Notes under the pieces: generated by a model | The model's input: the letters and a program-made list of their open reading frames with translations, nothing else | Told to the model about the DNA's origin: nothing | Database searches by the model: none | Program-made: the position numbers and the translations under genes | NCBI GenBank assembly: GCA_013368445.1 | Contig: JAACJO010000002.1 | Span: 496,001 to 560,000 of the forward strand | Direction of reading: 5' to 3' | From: Leucocoprinus leucothites | Taxonomy: Eukaryota; Basidiomycota; Agaricomycetes; Agaricales; Agaricaceae | Length of the DNA: 64,000 nucleotides | Shown here: piece after piece, positions 35,518-48,548 of the stretch | Layout: every line of letters starts with the position of its first letter | Position numbering within the stretch: position 1 is the stretch's first letter

Positions 35518-36037
35518 GGAGATAACGATTGGAGAGACAGGGAACAGGAGTTCGCTTGAGTTCGCATGGGAGGTTATTCAGGATGCTGAGTGATCTGAGA
35601 AACCGGCGGCACGTGTATTACAATGACCTGTTGGGAAGAGACTTGGTTGGATTGTACGCACGCTCAGAGGAGCTGTGAGAAACAAATTCAAATTACTGCT
35701 TACGTCGACTACACAGCTCAAGTCGAACCGTTGGAAGATTATGCTGTGTACTTATTAGCATATCATCCAGAGAGACATCCAACGTGTTGGGAAATAGAGC
35801 GAGATGATCCTCATCGAGGGCTCTTTTGGGTCTGATATTCAATGCTCACGTTCAGGGGCTAGGATCAGAAGAAGCGCCGTGAATGATCTCACTATTGCTG
35901 ACTAAGCGCTACTACGGAGGATCGAATTCGACACGTCGACTGTCAACGTTTTACGACCACACTCGGTGGCTTCTCCGCTTTGACTTCTTTACACCAGGCG
36001 CAAGATACTTTCGTCTTCGCTTTAGTCACAGTTGGCC

Positions 36038-38971
36038 ATGCCGACGGCCTACCCAGTTCCTTCGAACGTTGCCCCAGGCACTGTCGCAAATACCGCGTCG
36101 CTCATTCGCATCGTCGCGCTAGCTTTGATCTCTGGTGCCGCCATCGCCTCGCGTCTCTTCGCCGTCATCAACTTTGAGAGTATCATCCATGAATTGTGAG
36201 TGAAAGCCGCTACAATCCTTGCTCTTCTGTTGATTCTAGTTCTCTACAGCGATCCATGGTTCAACTAGTAAGTAGATACCGGCTTTCAGGCTGAATTTAG
36301 CTAAGGTGTTGGGTATAGTCGAGCAACGCGTGTTCTAGCTTCCAAAGGCTTCTATGTACGTCCTTATTTGTTTGCTTCTCGTCTGGTACTGATGATGTTC
36401 GCAGGAATTCTGGAATTGGTTCGACCCTACAGCTTGGTATCCGCTCGGACGTGTTGTCGGCGGTACTGTATATCCTGGTCTTATGGCCACCAGCGGTGTC
36501 ATTTATAATTTCCTCCATGCAATCAACCTCCCCGTGGATATCCGCAATATCTGTGTTCTTCTGGCTCCCGGATTCAGTGCTCTGACTGCTTGGGCAACTT
36601 ACATGTAAGAATGAATTCTTGATTAGGGCTTCTGCAGTGCTTATCAGTGCATTCAGGTTCACCAAGGAGATGAAGGACTCGAGCGCAGGTCTTCTCGCTG
36701 CCGCATTTATCGGCATTGTTCCCGGGTACATCTCCCGTTCAGTTGCTGGTTCATACGACAATGAAGCCATCGCCATTTTCCTCCTTATGATCACATTCTT
36801 CCTTTGGATCCGTGCCTTGAAATTTGGTAGTGCGCTTTTTGGAACTCTCGCAGCTGTGTTCTACTTCTACATGGTTGCTGCCTGGGGTGCGTTCTATTTC
36901 TCAACGTGTGATAAAAATAGATTGACCCCAAAATAGGTGGATATGTTTTTATTACCAACATGATTCCCCTCCACGCACTGGTCCTTATCCTTATGGGCAG
37001 GTTTTCCAGCCGCTTATACGTCGCATATTCGTCCTGGTATTCCATCGGAACACTCGCTAGTATGCAAGTACCTTTCGTTGGCTTCCAACCAGTCAGTACT
37101 AGTGAGCACATGGCTGCTTTGGGTACGTTTTTTCACCTAAATTGATTGGAAGAGCTTAACTCATGGAGATGGCAGCCGTATTTGGTCTTCTACAGATTGT
37201 CGCCTTTGCCCATCTCGTACGGTCCCATGTTTCAGACCAGCAGTTCAAGAACCTTTTGAGGATTGGTGTTGTGATGATCGGTGTCATCGGAGCTCTCGCT
37301 TTCGGCCTTCTCACATACAAAGGATGGATCGCTCCTTGGACCGGCCGCTTCTATTCACTCTGGGACACCGGATACGCAAAGAAGTATATTCCTATCATTG
37401 CATCTGTATCTGAACATCAACCGACTGCTTGGCCATCATTCTTTATGGACCTCCAATTCCTCATCTTCCTCTTCCCTGCTGGCGTGATTCTCTGCTTCCG
37501 TGAGCTCCGCGACGAGCATCTCTTCGTTATCATCTATTCCCTCATGGCCAGCTACTTTGCTGGTGTCATGGTCCGCTTGATGCTCACCCTCACTCCCGTT
37601 GTTTGTGTCACCGCCGCTATTACCCTTTCCACGGTGTTGGACACATATATTGACCCCTCTGAGCCCGACGTCGCTGATGATAGCAGAAGCGAGGCCAGTG
37701 GATCTGGTGCACCAGGCACTCCCGTTAATGGAACCACCCAGGCTGCCACACCGAGGAAAGCCAAGAAACCCACGGCTGCCACTACTCAGACCCCTCTCGC
37801 GAGCGCCATCAGCGAGCTTACCGCTTCTGCGGCATCTTCCTCCAACAAGAAGTCTACACCCAAAAAGGGTATCTTCGGTTTGGACAGCCGTCTGGTTGTT
37901 GTCGCCCATACACTCTTCATGCTTGTTTTCTTTGTCTTCCACTGCACCTGGACCACGTCCCATGCGTACTCTTCCCCCTCTGTCGTTTTGGCCTCCCAAA
38001 ACCAGGATGGTAGTCCACACATCATTGATGACTTCAGAGAGGCGTATTATTGGCTGAGGCAAAATACTCCCCAGGATGCTGTGGTAATGAGCTGGTGGGA
38101 CTACGGGTATCAGATCGCTGGTATGGCTGATAGGCCTACTTTGGTTGATAACAATACCTGGAATAACAGTACGTTTCTTCAAAATTGTATTTACTCACCA
38201 AAGATTGATCACTCACACAAATTCACAGCGCACATTGCAACTGTCGGAAAGGCGATGGCAAGCAGCGAAGAGGTCGCGTATCCTATCCTCAGAAAACATG
38301 ACGTCGACTACGTTCTCGTCATTTTCGGCGCCTTGATCGGCTACTCCGGTGATGATATCAACAAGTTCCTGTGGATGATTAGGATCGCACAGGGTGTTTG
38401 GCCAGATGAAGTTCAAGAATCGAGTTTCTTTACTTCACAAGGAGAATATCGAGTAGACGATAAAGCGACTACGACGATGAAGAACAGCTTGATGTATAAA
38501 ATGAGCTACTATCGGTATGTGTATTTTGATTACTTTGATAAACGAGTGTTGCGCTAACTACGTGTGTTATTCCCTTCTATTTCCGGGATACAGATTCGAA
38601 GAATTGTATGGCGGCGGACAGCCTGTAGATCGCGTGAGGCAACAACACTTGCCAAAGCAAGGACCTACACTTGACTATCTCGGTACGTTGTTTCTACCTC
38701 ACCGGTTTTTCTTAACTCATTCGTCCGATCCCTTTGTGTTGGTGCGTTAGATGAGGCATTCACATCAGAAAATTGGATCGTAAGTCTCAGTGCGATCATT
38801 CTCATACCGTTCTCCCTGAACTGACGATGATTGCTACGACAGGTTCGAATCTACAAGGTCAAGAAAGAAGACTCATTGGGTAGAGACCTTAAAAGCGCCA
38901 ACGCATTTGAACAGGGCAAGAAGCGAAAACACTCTAAGCCTGTGCCGCGACGAAAAGCTGTTTCTGTGTAA
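36038..38971 (+). CDS. STT3: Oligosaccharyltransferase catalytic subunit STT3
   Basis: This is the catalytic subunit of the ER oligosaccharyltransferase, which moves the lipid-linked glycan to Asn in N-x-S/T sequons. It starts [19 protein letters not shown], followed by the first TM helix and [19 protein letters not shown]. That holds the catalytic Asp motif and is rebuilt across two tiny exons. [16 protein letters not shown], the [12 protein letters not shown] loop, [14 protein letters not shown] and many TM helices follow. Then come the SVSEHQP loop, a cytosolic or luminal Ser/Thr/Ala-rich insert (about residues 430-490), [18 protein letters not shown] (the WWDYG sequon-recognition motif), [10 protein letters not shown] and [15 protein letters not shown]. 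The end is [15 protein letters not shown] to PRRKAVSV. All junctions are GT-AG and in frame. Total length is roughly 770 residues, slightly longer than the yeast protein. Confidence 0.95.
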
Positions 38972-40644
38972 TTCTATCTAGTTCTTGTGTCTGGGGCTGG
39001 TTGATTAGATATTTAATTTGATTCAAACTCTTTACGCTTGTTTTCTGAAATCAAGCTCGACATGAATTCAACTAGCTCTGCGAATCCGAAAACCGATGCA
39101 GCGCGATAGTCGCCTAAACAGTTCCACACCTTCTGCACTCATTCCCTTCTCAGGTTCAAATTTATACCCATCCCGCAACCTTGGATCTCGAGATTGTGCC
39201 TCCTCTGATCGATATACCTGTTGTTGATCCTGATATCCGCGTCGGTCCACCATGACCGATTAATCGGCATAGATCCAGCTCTAAGAAGGGGAAAACCACT
39301 GTAACACTAGCTTCCCACCGGACCGGGAAAGAGCGCTAGCTGACAATCGGTGCTCCTTTGGTTTGTACTGGAGGACCAAAGTTAAAACCATCCTCTCCTC
39401 AAATGAGTGGCCAGAAACGGAGGATTTCCGTCAGGAATGTTATGCAGGCCTTCCGGAGCACCGTTAATTTAACTTGGATACTGAGTATTACATTATCACC
39501 AGCCATCGCCAGTCGAAGCAGGGATCTCTAAAGATACTTCTCGCAACGGTAGCGATTCAAAAGACATAGCAATTGTGACCTACGGATGCTAGGAATAGTC
39601 AGCGGTTCAGCCAACGTGAACCCCGAGCTTCCCTGCTCAAATCGGAGACGGGGCTTGCCAACGCCATACTTTATCTGACTCTGAACCTAAGCCCAACAGT
39701 TGGTCAAGCTATAGTCCGGTGCACGGTAGCGCCCGATGGAACATGACGATCTACGCATCCTATATAGTTATAGCGAAATGTTGGCTAAGTGGGAAATGCA
39801 TCGGGTGAGCCATTGTCGTCGGATGACACCGACAAAAATGACTATTATCTGCTGCGTCCAAGAAATAGGGTATATCTACACTTACTACCACCATGTTGAG
39901 TCACACTGAGGTATGCGAAGTGGAAAATCAGGGCTCTTGCACTGGTGGGGTACGTTAGAAGAACTGGTGAAGAGGTTGGGAGGCACATGAAAATGAGGAG
40001 GATTTCAGTCTCCTTGCTATGGACGAGTTTTCCCCCTTGGCTTTGCATACAATATATTCATTGCTCAAGGAAGCCGCATCGTGTCGAGCGAAGCCTCTTC
40101 CGGCGCAGCATGGCTGGGGGGGGCGTATGAGATACAAAAAGGAGGGCCTGGTAGGGGCGATAATGACACACAGGATGAACGTGACACCACTCACGCCAGC
40201 TCCGCCTCGATTAAAGACATAGGACGAGTCATGCACGAGTCGAACGGGTTTCTGGTTCCTAATGATGCGCTACTGCAGGGCTTGGCACATAGGCGCAACC
40301 CTCGCTCTGAATTGTTTGGTATACAATGCTGCACAAAAAGACAGGATGGTGGGCATCCTGCCAATCCTGTAAGGTACACAAGTACGAAAAGTGAAGGAGG
40401 CTTCGTTGCTCGAGAACTACTCTTGATGGTATGTACTACTAATGGGAGAAATTCGCTTGAGTGCAATCGTTACCGTCGAATGGTTACTATACCTTCGCTT
40501 TAATGAGGCCATCGAGGCCATCGAGGTATCGAATTCATGTAGCATATCGTGACTCCAACCCAGACGTACCAGATATCCGTGAGGTTCTGGGCCATCCCTT
40601 GTCTCGAATCTCTGCCGATCTGAAGACCACCCGGTATCTAATAT
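38972..40644. other. Intergenic, no supported gene
   Basis: After the STT3 3' flank there are only short frames. A 61-codon minus-strand frame at 39068-39253 (MVDRRGYQDQQQVYRSEEAQ) is charged and unrecognised. A small GAGGCCATC tandem pair occurs near 40,506-40,525. No repeat boundaries or RNA genes were seen. Confidence 0.45.
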
Positions 40645-41874
40645 TCAGGCTACTTCCACCGGAATAATTCCAGAACTGCTCTTCGTAATGCATGTGTCAT
40701 TAGCCAATGTTGCGGCTGGGACTGGGCCTTCGAACGTTGTGTTCGTTTGAAAATCCACAATGTCATCGGGAGATGTAGGAGGATCAGCTTGACCTTGCAG
40801 TTTGAATATAGCTGTAAATAGAACTGGAAAATTGCACACTAGGAGTGAAATTGAAGTCTGGGAAAAGGTACTTCAGTCTTTGTTCACCACTCCCCAACTT
40901 GCTGGTCTCACCTCGACTACTCCAGCGATGATGTTGGGAAGCAAGGCCTTCTGATTGAAGACGACGGCCAGGTGGGGGATCGATCCAAAGGTAGTCATCA
41001 CGGAGATCCCGAAGATAAGAATGAGACGGGTCCGGAGTTTCTTCTCTCGGATGGCCGTGAATAATCGGATAGGAACGAGCAAGAGGATGGCATCACCGCT
41101 CACATCACCTGGAAATCAAAATGTCATATTAGGCCTTATTTTTGGGTATGAAATCGAATGAAAATAGGCGCTCACTAATGATATGGCAAGCAGGAACAGC
41201 CTCACTGAAATTACATCTTGGAATTGTCTGATATTTCCAGTCTTTGTGAGGTTCGCACTCCCAGAAAATCTGGATAGTAAGGAGCACCCAGAAAAAGACA
41301 AAAAGAGCGACAATCCAAAACAGGTGACGAACTCGCTGAGTAGTTGCACGGACAATTCGGATGATGGAGAAAATAGCCGACAGCCGCGCTGACCTACAAG
41401 ATTCAACTGATGAGAGGTTTGAACCAGACTCCATGGCAGGCAGGACAGTTTGAACTTACCAGAGTATGGTGTAGTATAAGATAATTAGGAGATAGAATCG
41501 TGCAACGCCAAAGTCGGACTGATCTATGGTAAATATAATATCCGAAGTAAGAATTTGGGCTCGAAGGTAGTTTCGGCAGTCAGGACTAACAAGGACTGAC
41601 GAAGACTATGGACAGGTGTACAACAGAGCAAAGAGCGCTCCCAATTGCCACGTACTGTTTTGTACAGCAATGGCTTAGATGAAAGCTCTTATTGAAGCGA
41701 ATAAAATAGACGAACGTCATCCGTCCAAAGTCGATTTCTCGTTATGCGAAAGTAGAGACGCAGTGAGGTTGCAATGATCGCGAGTCCAACGCAAATTGAT
41801 TCAGCCACTAAAATATGAGTTATTGTCAGGCGTCGTGGAAAGCGGTCACAGCTCTCTCCCCTAGCAACGTACAT
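40645..41874 (-). CDS. Rhodopsin-domain (PTH11-like) integral membrane protein, copy 3
   Basis: This is a third member of the 7-TM family found at 758-5785, inverted and more diverged. It starts MYVARGESCDRFPRR and continues ITHILVAESICVGLAIIATS, LRLYFRITRNRLWTDD, YVAIGSALCSVVHLSIVFVS, GVARFYLLIILYYTILW and SARLSAIFSIIRIVRAT. Next come TIQIFWECEPHKDWKY, CNFSEAVPAC, GDAILLLVPIRLFTAIREKK, FGSIPHLAVVFNQKALLPN and LLVCNFPVLFTAIFKLQ. The tail ends SSSGIIPVEVA. The central YYTILWSARLS block is closer to the usual family consensus than in copies 1 and 2. Introns match those of the other copies in position. One splice (after SIVFVSP) was not resolved with confidence. Confidence 0.72.
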
Positions 41875-43539
41875 CTAGCTTGGGTCCAAGGTCGAAGGCT
41901 ACTCATAGGAACGTGCTGAGTTCATGCAAAGAAGTGCAAACTGTTGGTCGCAGCTTTCAGCACTGAGGAGTATGCCTGTGGGGGAGGGTGGTAAACATGG
42001 GAGTGTGGGTGCCCGATTTGAAGCTCGCCAGAGATATATTGTATGCCACATCTAACAGGGCCGAGGGAAGACGAGGTTTGGTGAACAAATTGATTTCGTG
42101 GCCATTGAATTAAGGCGGAAATGGTCCAAGGGGTGGGATGGTGGCGTAAGTGTTGGATCGATACAGTAATATACAGCGCCAGAAAACTTCCAAGTACTGT
42201 ATCTCCATTTTCACTTTCAGGTAGGGGTCGGCAACGAATTGGTAAATGTCACTTTGGCTCATCCAATCGTCGAACCAGTAGGTCCCAGTTTAGTGGTGCT
42301 TAGTCAGAAGAATTTAGTTACCGACAAGCGCTGAGTACAAACAAGTTTGAATTTCAGCGCTTTATCTCAGATTCTCACCCAGAGTCCTGGCCCGCAAAAC
42401 TCCTACACTCCTGCATGAGCTCAAGTCATGCAGACAAGAGTCGGTAGGCCCTCACGGCCTCATATCTCGACTTAGGCCATTATCCACCCATTCTGCGACC
42501 TTTAGGACACTCACCTTCTATCTTTACTAGCCCCCGGCTTACTCTACCGAGAACAATTATATAGTGTGTTCACCGATTTGAGCACGAATTTCGTCACTGA
42601 AACACCTACAGCTGCAAGAACCCCTATCGAATTCTCAATCTCATGCATGGTACCGAGACGAGCGAGATATGAGGTGTACTCAGGACGTTCCGAGATTCCT
42701 CCTAGACTCAGACCCGTGCTCTTCAAACGGCGTTAAAGCTCCGAAACAAGTTCGATTCTCGCCTCATGCTTGTGCTTACACCTGTTCTATCAACAGCGGG
42801 AGTGGACATCCAGAGCAGACTTTCAGTTCGGCTGCCGGAGTGCAACGGGAGTTGTCTCCAAGAGGATCTGTATATTTCGTAGCCCATGACAGTCATTGAC
42901 TGATATTCAATGCCCTTTGTTTCCGAGCGTGTGGCAGCTCTGTTCACCCTAGAATGGCTCGGGCGAGCTGGAATAGAGCCATGAATCTCACGTCCACGCC
43001 CCCCTTGCATTTGAATCACTGCCAAGCCCTCTCTGAACTAGAACATAGTGGGACAGCCACTGTGGCTTATCCTCGTCACCCCTTATTGATCAACGGTACC
43101 CAAACACTCGGGACGGGTTGTTGAGTGTCAAGCTACGGTTCATCCTGTGTCTGGACTCAAGGTGTTTCTCATCATTGTTCTGAGATGCATGCTGGTTGCA
43201 GAACCTGATTGCCCTGAGGGTAGTAGTTGAAATCTGGCTATGATCCGTATCATTTGACAGACCTTGACAACCAATCTCGAAACGACGCCGACAACTTACC
43301 GAAGACGATCAGTATGCACCCGACTGAAAGCAACGTACATGATGTACTTGCCAAAGTCCAGTTATCTTCGACGTTCGTGTGCCTCAAGCCTCACCAGCGA
43401 GCTGAACCCAGTCCATGTGTACAGATAACTGAAAAGCTATCTACTGCAGTATGAACAAAAACTGAGCCAACGTCCCGATTCCCATTAGACGTGATTAGGA
43501 GATCAACATAAGCTAAATCATCAACAACAAATTCCAGGA
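41875..43539. other. Intergenic, no supported gene
   Basis: This is about 1.7 kb between the start of the copy-3 membrane gene and the end of the first lipase. Frames are short and interleaved on both strands. I see no domain, tandem repeat, TIR pair or RNA gene. Confidence 0.45.
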
Positions 43540-44933
43540 TCACGCCGAAGGAGGGCATTTGCTATCCATCTTGACCGCTCCGTAAGGGCCTAAAATACAA
43601 AATCATAAATGAGAAGCTATATCATGCAGAATATCGTATTTCGGCCACACACCGAAATGGTCGTCCACGGAAGCTTTGAAGATGTTTTTGGCATCGCCGG
43701 TAGAGCACCGTGAATCATCATTATCCTGGCCAGGACAAGAAACAATGGTGCCATCCTCTTGGATGTGAAGTTCACCTGATGCATGCTTAAAGCTAAGGAA
43801 CCTCCCAGGAAGGATAGGAACCAGATCTTTTCTATCAGGTGGGTTACATGTTCAGCAATGACAGTTTTGTGATGGGTGTAGTTGAGTCCTTACCGGCTGG
43901 TGATGCGGGTAATCTTCACGTTGGTATCCACGAAGTCAGCGAATGCTTGATTCCCAACCTACAACACGGGATTCAGTGCAACGGAGTGTGTCATGGATGA
44001 ATTGTGACGTACGCGAGGTTGGCCGTAACTGATCATTTCGAGGTCGACACCGGGGATTTGAAGGGGAAGAAATACGGCATCGAGAAGCCCAAGAGCACCG
44101 CCTGACCCAAGACCATTAGGTGTTCTCAAAACGTTTGAAAATATACTAAAACGTACCAAGAGAATGACCAACAACTGTAACTTTGTTTGTACTGTGATCT
44201 TGCATAGTCTGTTGAACAGCTGCGAGCACATCCTGAGCAGTCCTAGAAACACCGTCAGGCCTAGGACAACAAGCGCATGGCTCCATCTGAAACGCACTTC
44301 GCATGCTCGTCACGGAAACCGTTGTGAACTTTGATATCTTGTGAGATTCCAGGGAAAAGATTCTCATCGAGGTCGTCAGGGATGAAATCGGCATCCGTAA
44401 GAAGTGATTGACTAGAGGCTTAATCAGTACAAAGGGTCCCAGTAACTCTGTAAAACATACAGGTCATGCGGATCCGTTCCCTGGTGAGCTACGACGACAG
44501 TCTGAAGTAAACCCGACACCAATAAACAACTCAGTGATACCGGGTACGAACGATGGTTCACTTACACTAAGATCCGGGTCAAAACCAACATACCAAAACT
44601 GGATCTCACTTCCGTCTCCGCCAGCTGCGGTGGGTTGGAAATTGGGATTGGCATCGCAGTTGGCTGTATCGAGGAGAAAAAATATTACAAGGGAATCAGG
44701 TTATGCAGTCGAGACACTAGAGCGGCTGGCATACCTCCACAAGTCCAGCCTTGCGTCTTGTCCGGTGGGCAGTATGCCGAGGCCGCGAAGAAAGTAAAAG
44801 GCGTGAAACGATCGAAGTCAGTAGTAGACACCGTGGAGAACGTTCCTGCTCGTGTCGTTAGGTCGAGTGGTGCCGCTGCAACGGTACTTGCTCCAAGGAG
44901 GAGGGTGGCAAACTGAAGGAGTGGATGGGCCAT
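43540..44933 (-). CDS. Secreted class 3 lipase, lipase 1
   Basis: This is a triacylglycerol-lipase-type alpha/beta hydrolase, probably secreted. The signal peptide reads MAHPLLQFATLLLGASTVAA and is followed by APLDLTTRAG. Then come FDRFTPFTFFAASAYCP, a Cys-containing QGWTCGG segment, the FVGFDPDLS-type strand and VSRTAQDVLAAVQQTMQDH. The elbow is KVTVVGHSLG with GGALGLLDAVFLPL after the intron; the catalytic Ser is in GHSLG. SYGQPRVGNQAFADFV follows, then the Asp segment KDLVPILPGRFLSFKHASGE, LHIQEDGTIVSCPGQDNDDS, and the His segment DHFGPYGAVKMDS, ending CPPSA. It has seven or eight exons. It is the only member of the lipase cluster on the minus strand and has the most divergent sequence. 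Confidence 0.88.
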
Positions 44934-46411
44934 TTAGTCGAACAACCTGAATTTGAAATGTAGGCCACTTGAAGAACAAAGAGAAAAACAAGTTGCTCAG
45001 CAAACACGCCTGTTGAACACGAAAAGAACAAGGAGTTAGGTCCGAAACCAACTAGACTAGCTAGCTGGAGGAAGTAAAAGTGTCTATGCTCTTCCAATAC
45101 TCTGACACAGAGTATAAATGCCCTGACATTGTGAGAAACGTGCTACAGATCATATCCATGTTGCAGGATGATGGTCGTTGTCGAGCACAGGTTTGTGGTA
45201 ATTGATTAGATGAACAGTGCCAGGCGTCTCATTCAAGGCGTCTGATTTGTTGCCATCAACCAAATGTCAGTATGAGAGGATTGCCAAAAAGGCACGATGA
45301 TCAGCCAAAGTGGCCTGATTAGAAGTGATGAGAGGAAAGTCAATAAATAGACGATCAATATGCGAGAACAGCCGGACTTATGAGCTGATGTGGTCATATC
45401 AAGTTCTACGTCCCGACGAAACGCAGCCGAATACCAATCTACCAGAGCCCCTACCGACCGCCCGATGCGATGGGTACTCATCCGGCAAGGATGAAGAGAC
45501 TCGGAACTCCCTGATTGGCCCTCATGCATCATGCATCATGTATCATGCCTGGTTAGCTCAGATGGTCAATCATGGTGTCCTAGGTGGCGAGTGAACATCG
45601 TACTTCCATGGTAAGCAGAGAAAGGGGTTGATACTATCTCATAAGAACTCACCTTGGATGTTTCATGCGGGGAAAGAAGGGAGAGTTTAGATCAGAAAGG
45701 TGATTTTGAGATTTAGAGGGAGAGAAGAGGCAATGAGCCTTGTGCAGAAACGGTAGAACCGGATTGCGGCTGTGCTGTCATTGTTGGGACCCTAAGATCA
45801 ACGAAAGATCAGCAAATGGAGGGTGTTTCCCACCCTAAATGTGGTGACGCTCCTTGAGATGGCCCACACTACTGTATTCAGTTACCTTCATTGACATGTT
45901 GACAGTCAATAACGCGAACGCAGTATGCCACAAGCCGCTACCTACATAGTTCCAATCGCTCCTAAAATAAATTTGTGGGGCAAGAAAACCACCTGGCAGC
46001 CACCCGCTGGTCAGCACCTTTTTTAGGGTTTCACTGGCCGTCGGCGAGCTCTGCAATCCGAATACAAATCAAAGAAGTAGAAGATTGCCCCAGCCATGTC
46101 CACACGACTGCCCTTGTCGAACTTCCGTCATCGACTCTTACATCGTTCTTGCGTGTCCAAAAGTAACTTCATTAGAACTCTGGGTGCCAGTCCTTGGTCT
46201 GCTGATGGACATGTTGCATGCCATACGACAGGACCTAGAAGCAAGGAAGACCTATTTTTTGTTGGTGTCCAATGTGACTTACGACATCACGCGTTGGGTC
46301 GGTTTGTCTGGGCGTTAGTGTGCCTTTCTTCTCGCCGAATACCTTGTTTCACTCTTTTTAAACCTCGCTGGCGTACGCTGAGTTTGATCCTCCAAGGAAA
46401 TCACTTTAGCG
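44934..46411. other. Divergent intergenic region between lipase 1 and the GH5 gene
   Basis: This is the shared upstream region of lipase 1 (minus) and the glucanase (plus). A TTTTTAAA box at 46355-46362, 50 bases before the GH5 start, is a candidate TATA element. A tRNA A-box-like word near 45,552 has no B box or cloverleaf. No gene was seen. Confidence 0.45.
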
Positions 46412-48548
46412 ATGCCTTCCACTCTTTTGTATCTATCTACAGCGTTTGTTGCTCTCACTTCCATCACCGTCAAGGCCGCACTACCCTCCCCAATTTATGG
46501 TGTCAACCTTGGCTCATGGTATGTTCAGGTTCGTGGTGATGCCCTCGCTTATGCCCTTCAGGCTTCTTCTCGAAGCATGGATGCTTCCCCAGGGTACAAT
46601 CTGTCCTTTATCATTGACGTACGCGCCGTTGATCATGCATAATAGAATGGACTGAAATGGGGGGTGAGACTTGCTCCGATTGTTCGGCCTGCATCGCTAC
46701 GGAGTTGTATGTTCACTCATTTTTTCCCGCTGCATTTTCCTGAAAATTTCAGTGCATTTGCCAAAGCCTTCCCCGATACAGTTGATAGAAAATTTAACGA
46801 CCACTGGTTCGTTGCCCAATGACGTGGCGTCCTGCAAAAGCTGATAACAATTACAGGAATTCTTGGTTCAATCAAGAAGACGTGAATGATCTGGTCAACG
46901 TTGGAATCAACACCGTCAGAATTCCGGTGTGTATAACTGTGTAATGCCTCTGAACAAGAGCAGGCACTGACAACGATCCAGCTTGGATACTGGATCGTTG
47001 AAGACTTGGTTGACCGCTCCACCGAGTTCTATCCCCGTGGTGGCTTAAAGCAGCTAGTTAGTATAATTTCATGTATTTGCACTAACGGCCGAGCTGACAG
47101 TCTATTTTTAGAAACGTGGTCTCAAGCAGCTCAGAGACGCAAACATTGCAGCTATCCTTGACCATCATGCTTTGCCTGGCGTGCAGACCCCGAACCAGAT
47201 GTTTGCTGGAAGGTGTACTACCGATGTTCAATTTTATGTGATGCTTTTCCTGATTATTGCGGATGTGACTGGCTGACGATGGATCAGACTTCTCACAATT
47301 ATCACCGAGCTTTGATCTGGACCTCTGTTATGACGGCTTTATCCCATATTGACCCCGATTTCAAGGCGGTTACTGCCATCGAAGCCGTCAACGAGCCTAT
47401 TATGGATGCCAGTCAAACTCCCGGATATGGAGACTGTAAGTCGTGCCCCGCATTGTGACTCTCGCTGAGACGACGCTCCTATAGTCCAGAAGCACTTCGT
47501 TCAAGTTGTTCGAGCAACGGAATCTGCTCTTGACATGGGGAATTCTTTCGATCTCTCGGCTTCCCGTAACAATCTCACCACTGCCATGAAATTGGCCGCT
47601 TCGCGTAACAACTTTGATGACGAAGTGGACGCTGTTCTGCAAGATGCTATGCCAATACTTATGAGGATTCTCAGACAATTTGGCTTGGACGAGCGAGTCA
47701 ACAATGATGAGCCCCTGATCACTGCGTGAGTACTACCTATCTATCTCGACTCACTCACTTATTCAAGAGGGATTTAGTTTCATGGACATCAACTGGCAGA
47801 ACAACAATCCCAGCAACCCAGCTGATGCAAAGGATGGTCCTCAGATTTATGACAATCATCTGTATTATTCGTGAGTCAATCAGACGCCTTGCAGTATTTA
47901 TCATTCTAATCGGTTCGGTGGTTAGGTTTGGAGTACGGCATGCCATTATATTTTTATGACAGAACTTTCAGCTCATCATTCGATTCTAGGGTGTCGCTGA
48001 TCCCAATCCTGACGCCTACATGAGGTCCATTTGCAGTATGTCGGCGGGATCTTGCGTACGAATATATGCTAACATATCTTCTAGACCTTGATCGTGTCCA
48101 GCAGGATGAAAACCTTAACAACAGTCCCCTCGTATTTGGTGGTAAGAATCCACTTCCTCTCTTTGCCAGCTTCACTTCTTTGATACCGTTCGATGTAGAA
48201 TGGGGGTTGCCGACTCAGTTCCAGGCAGATGACGATTTCTTAAGGCAATGGGCTGATGCTCAGAAGCTTGCATACAGCAAAGGCGATGGCTGGATTGTGA
48301 GCTTCCAAAATTCTCAGCAGTTGTGTTTTTGAGCTAATCGCGTATTAGTTCTGGAACTTCAAGGTTGAACAGTCTAGGCAAGCAGGTGACTTAGCTAGGC
48401 AATGGTGAGCTGGAGTTGTCATCAACTCTGGTCAATGCTTAACTCGTTTGATCGTAGGTCCTATCTGGAGGGAGTGAGGCGCGGCTACCTTACGCGGGAT
48501 CCGTCCGACTTCAACAACCCTAATGTCTGCGACCCGTTCAGAAACTGA
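46412..48548 (+). CDS. Secreted GH5 exo-beta-1,3-glucanase
   Basis: This glucan 1,3-beta-glucosidase-type glycoside hydrolase acts on cell-wall or storage beta-1,3-glucan. The signal peptide MPSTLLYLSTAFVALTSITV is followed by KAALPSPIYGVNLGSW joined to LLLEAWMLPQ. Next come GGETCSDCSACIATE, FAKAFPDTVDRKFNDHW, EDVNDLVNVGINTVRIP, LGYWIVEDLVDRS and LKQLRDANIAAILDHHALPG. The acid/base motif AIEAVNEPIMD follows, then LPLT-free spacer exons, FMDINWQNNNPSNPADA and YDNHLYYSFGGVADPNPD. The nucleophile segment is VFGEWGLPTQFQADDDF, interrupted by an intron between G and E. The end is WIFWNFKVEQSRQAGD, GYLTRDPSDFNNPNVCDP, FRN. The arrangement is that of the GH5_9 fungal exoglucanase subfamily. There are more than ten short exons, and all junctions checked are GT-AG. 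Confidence 0.9.

Noticed and set aside
36180..36360. Apparent break in the first STT3 exons
   Set aside because: Two small introns flank a tiny exon encoding DPWFN; splicing restores HEFDPWFNYRAT exactly.
45545..45620. tRNA-like A box (TAGCTCAGATGG) near 45,552
   Set aside because: No B box at the right distance and no pairing acceptor or T stems; at most a chance match.
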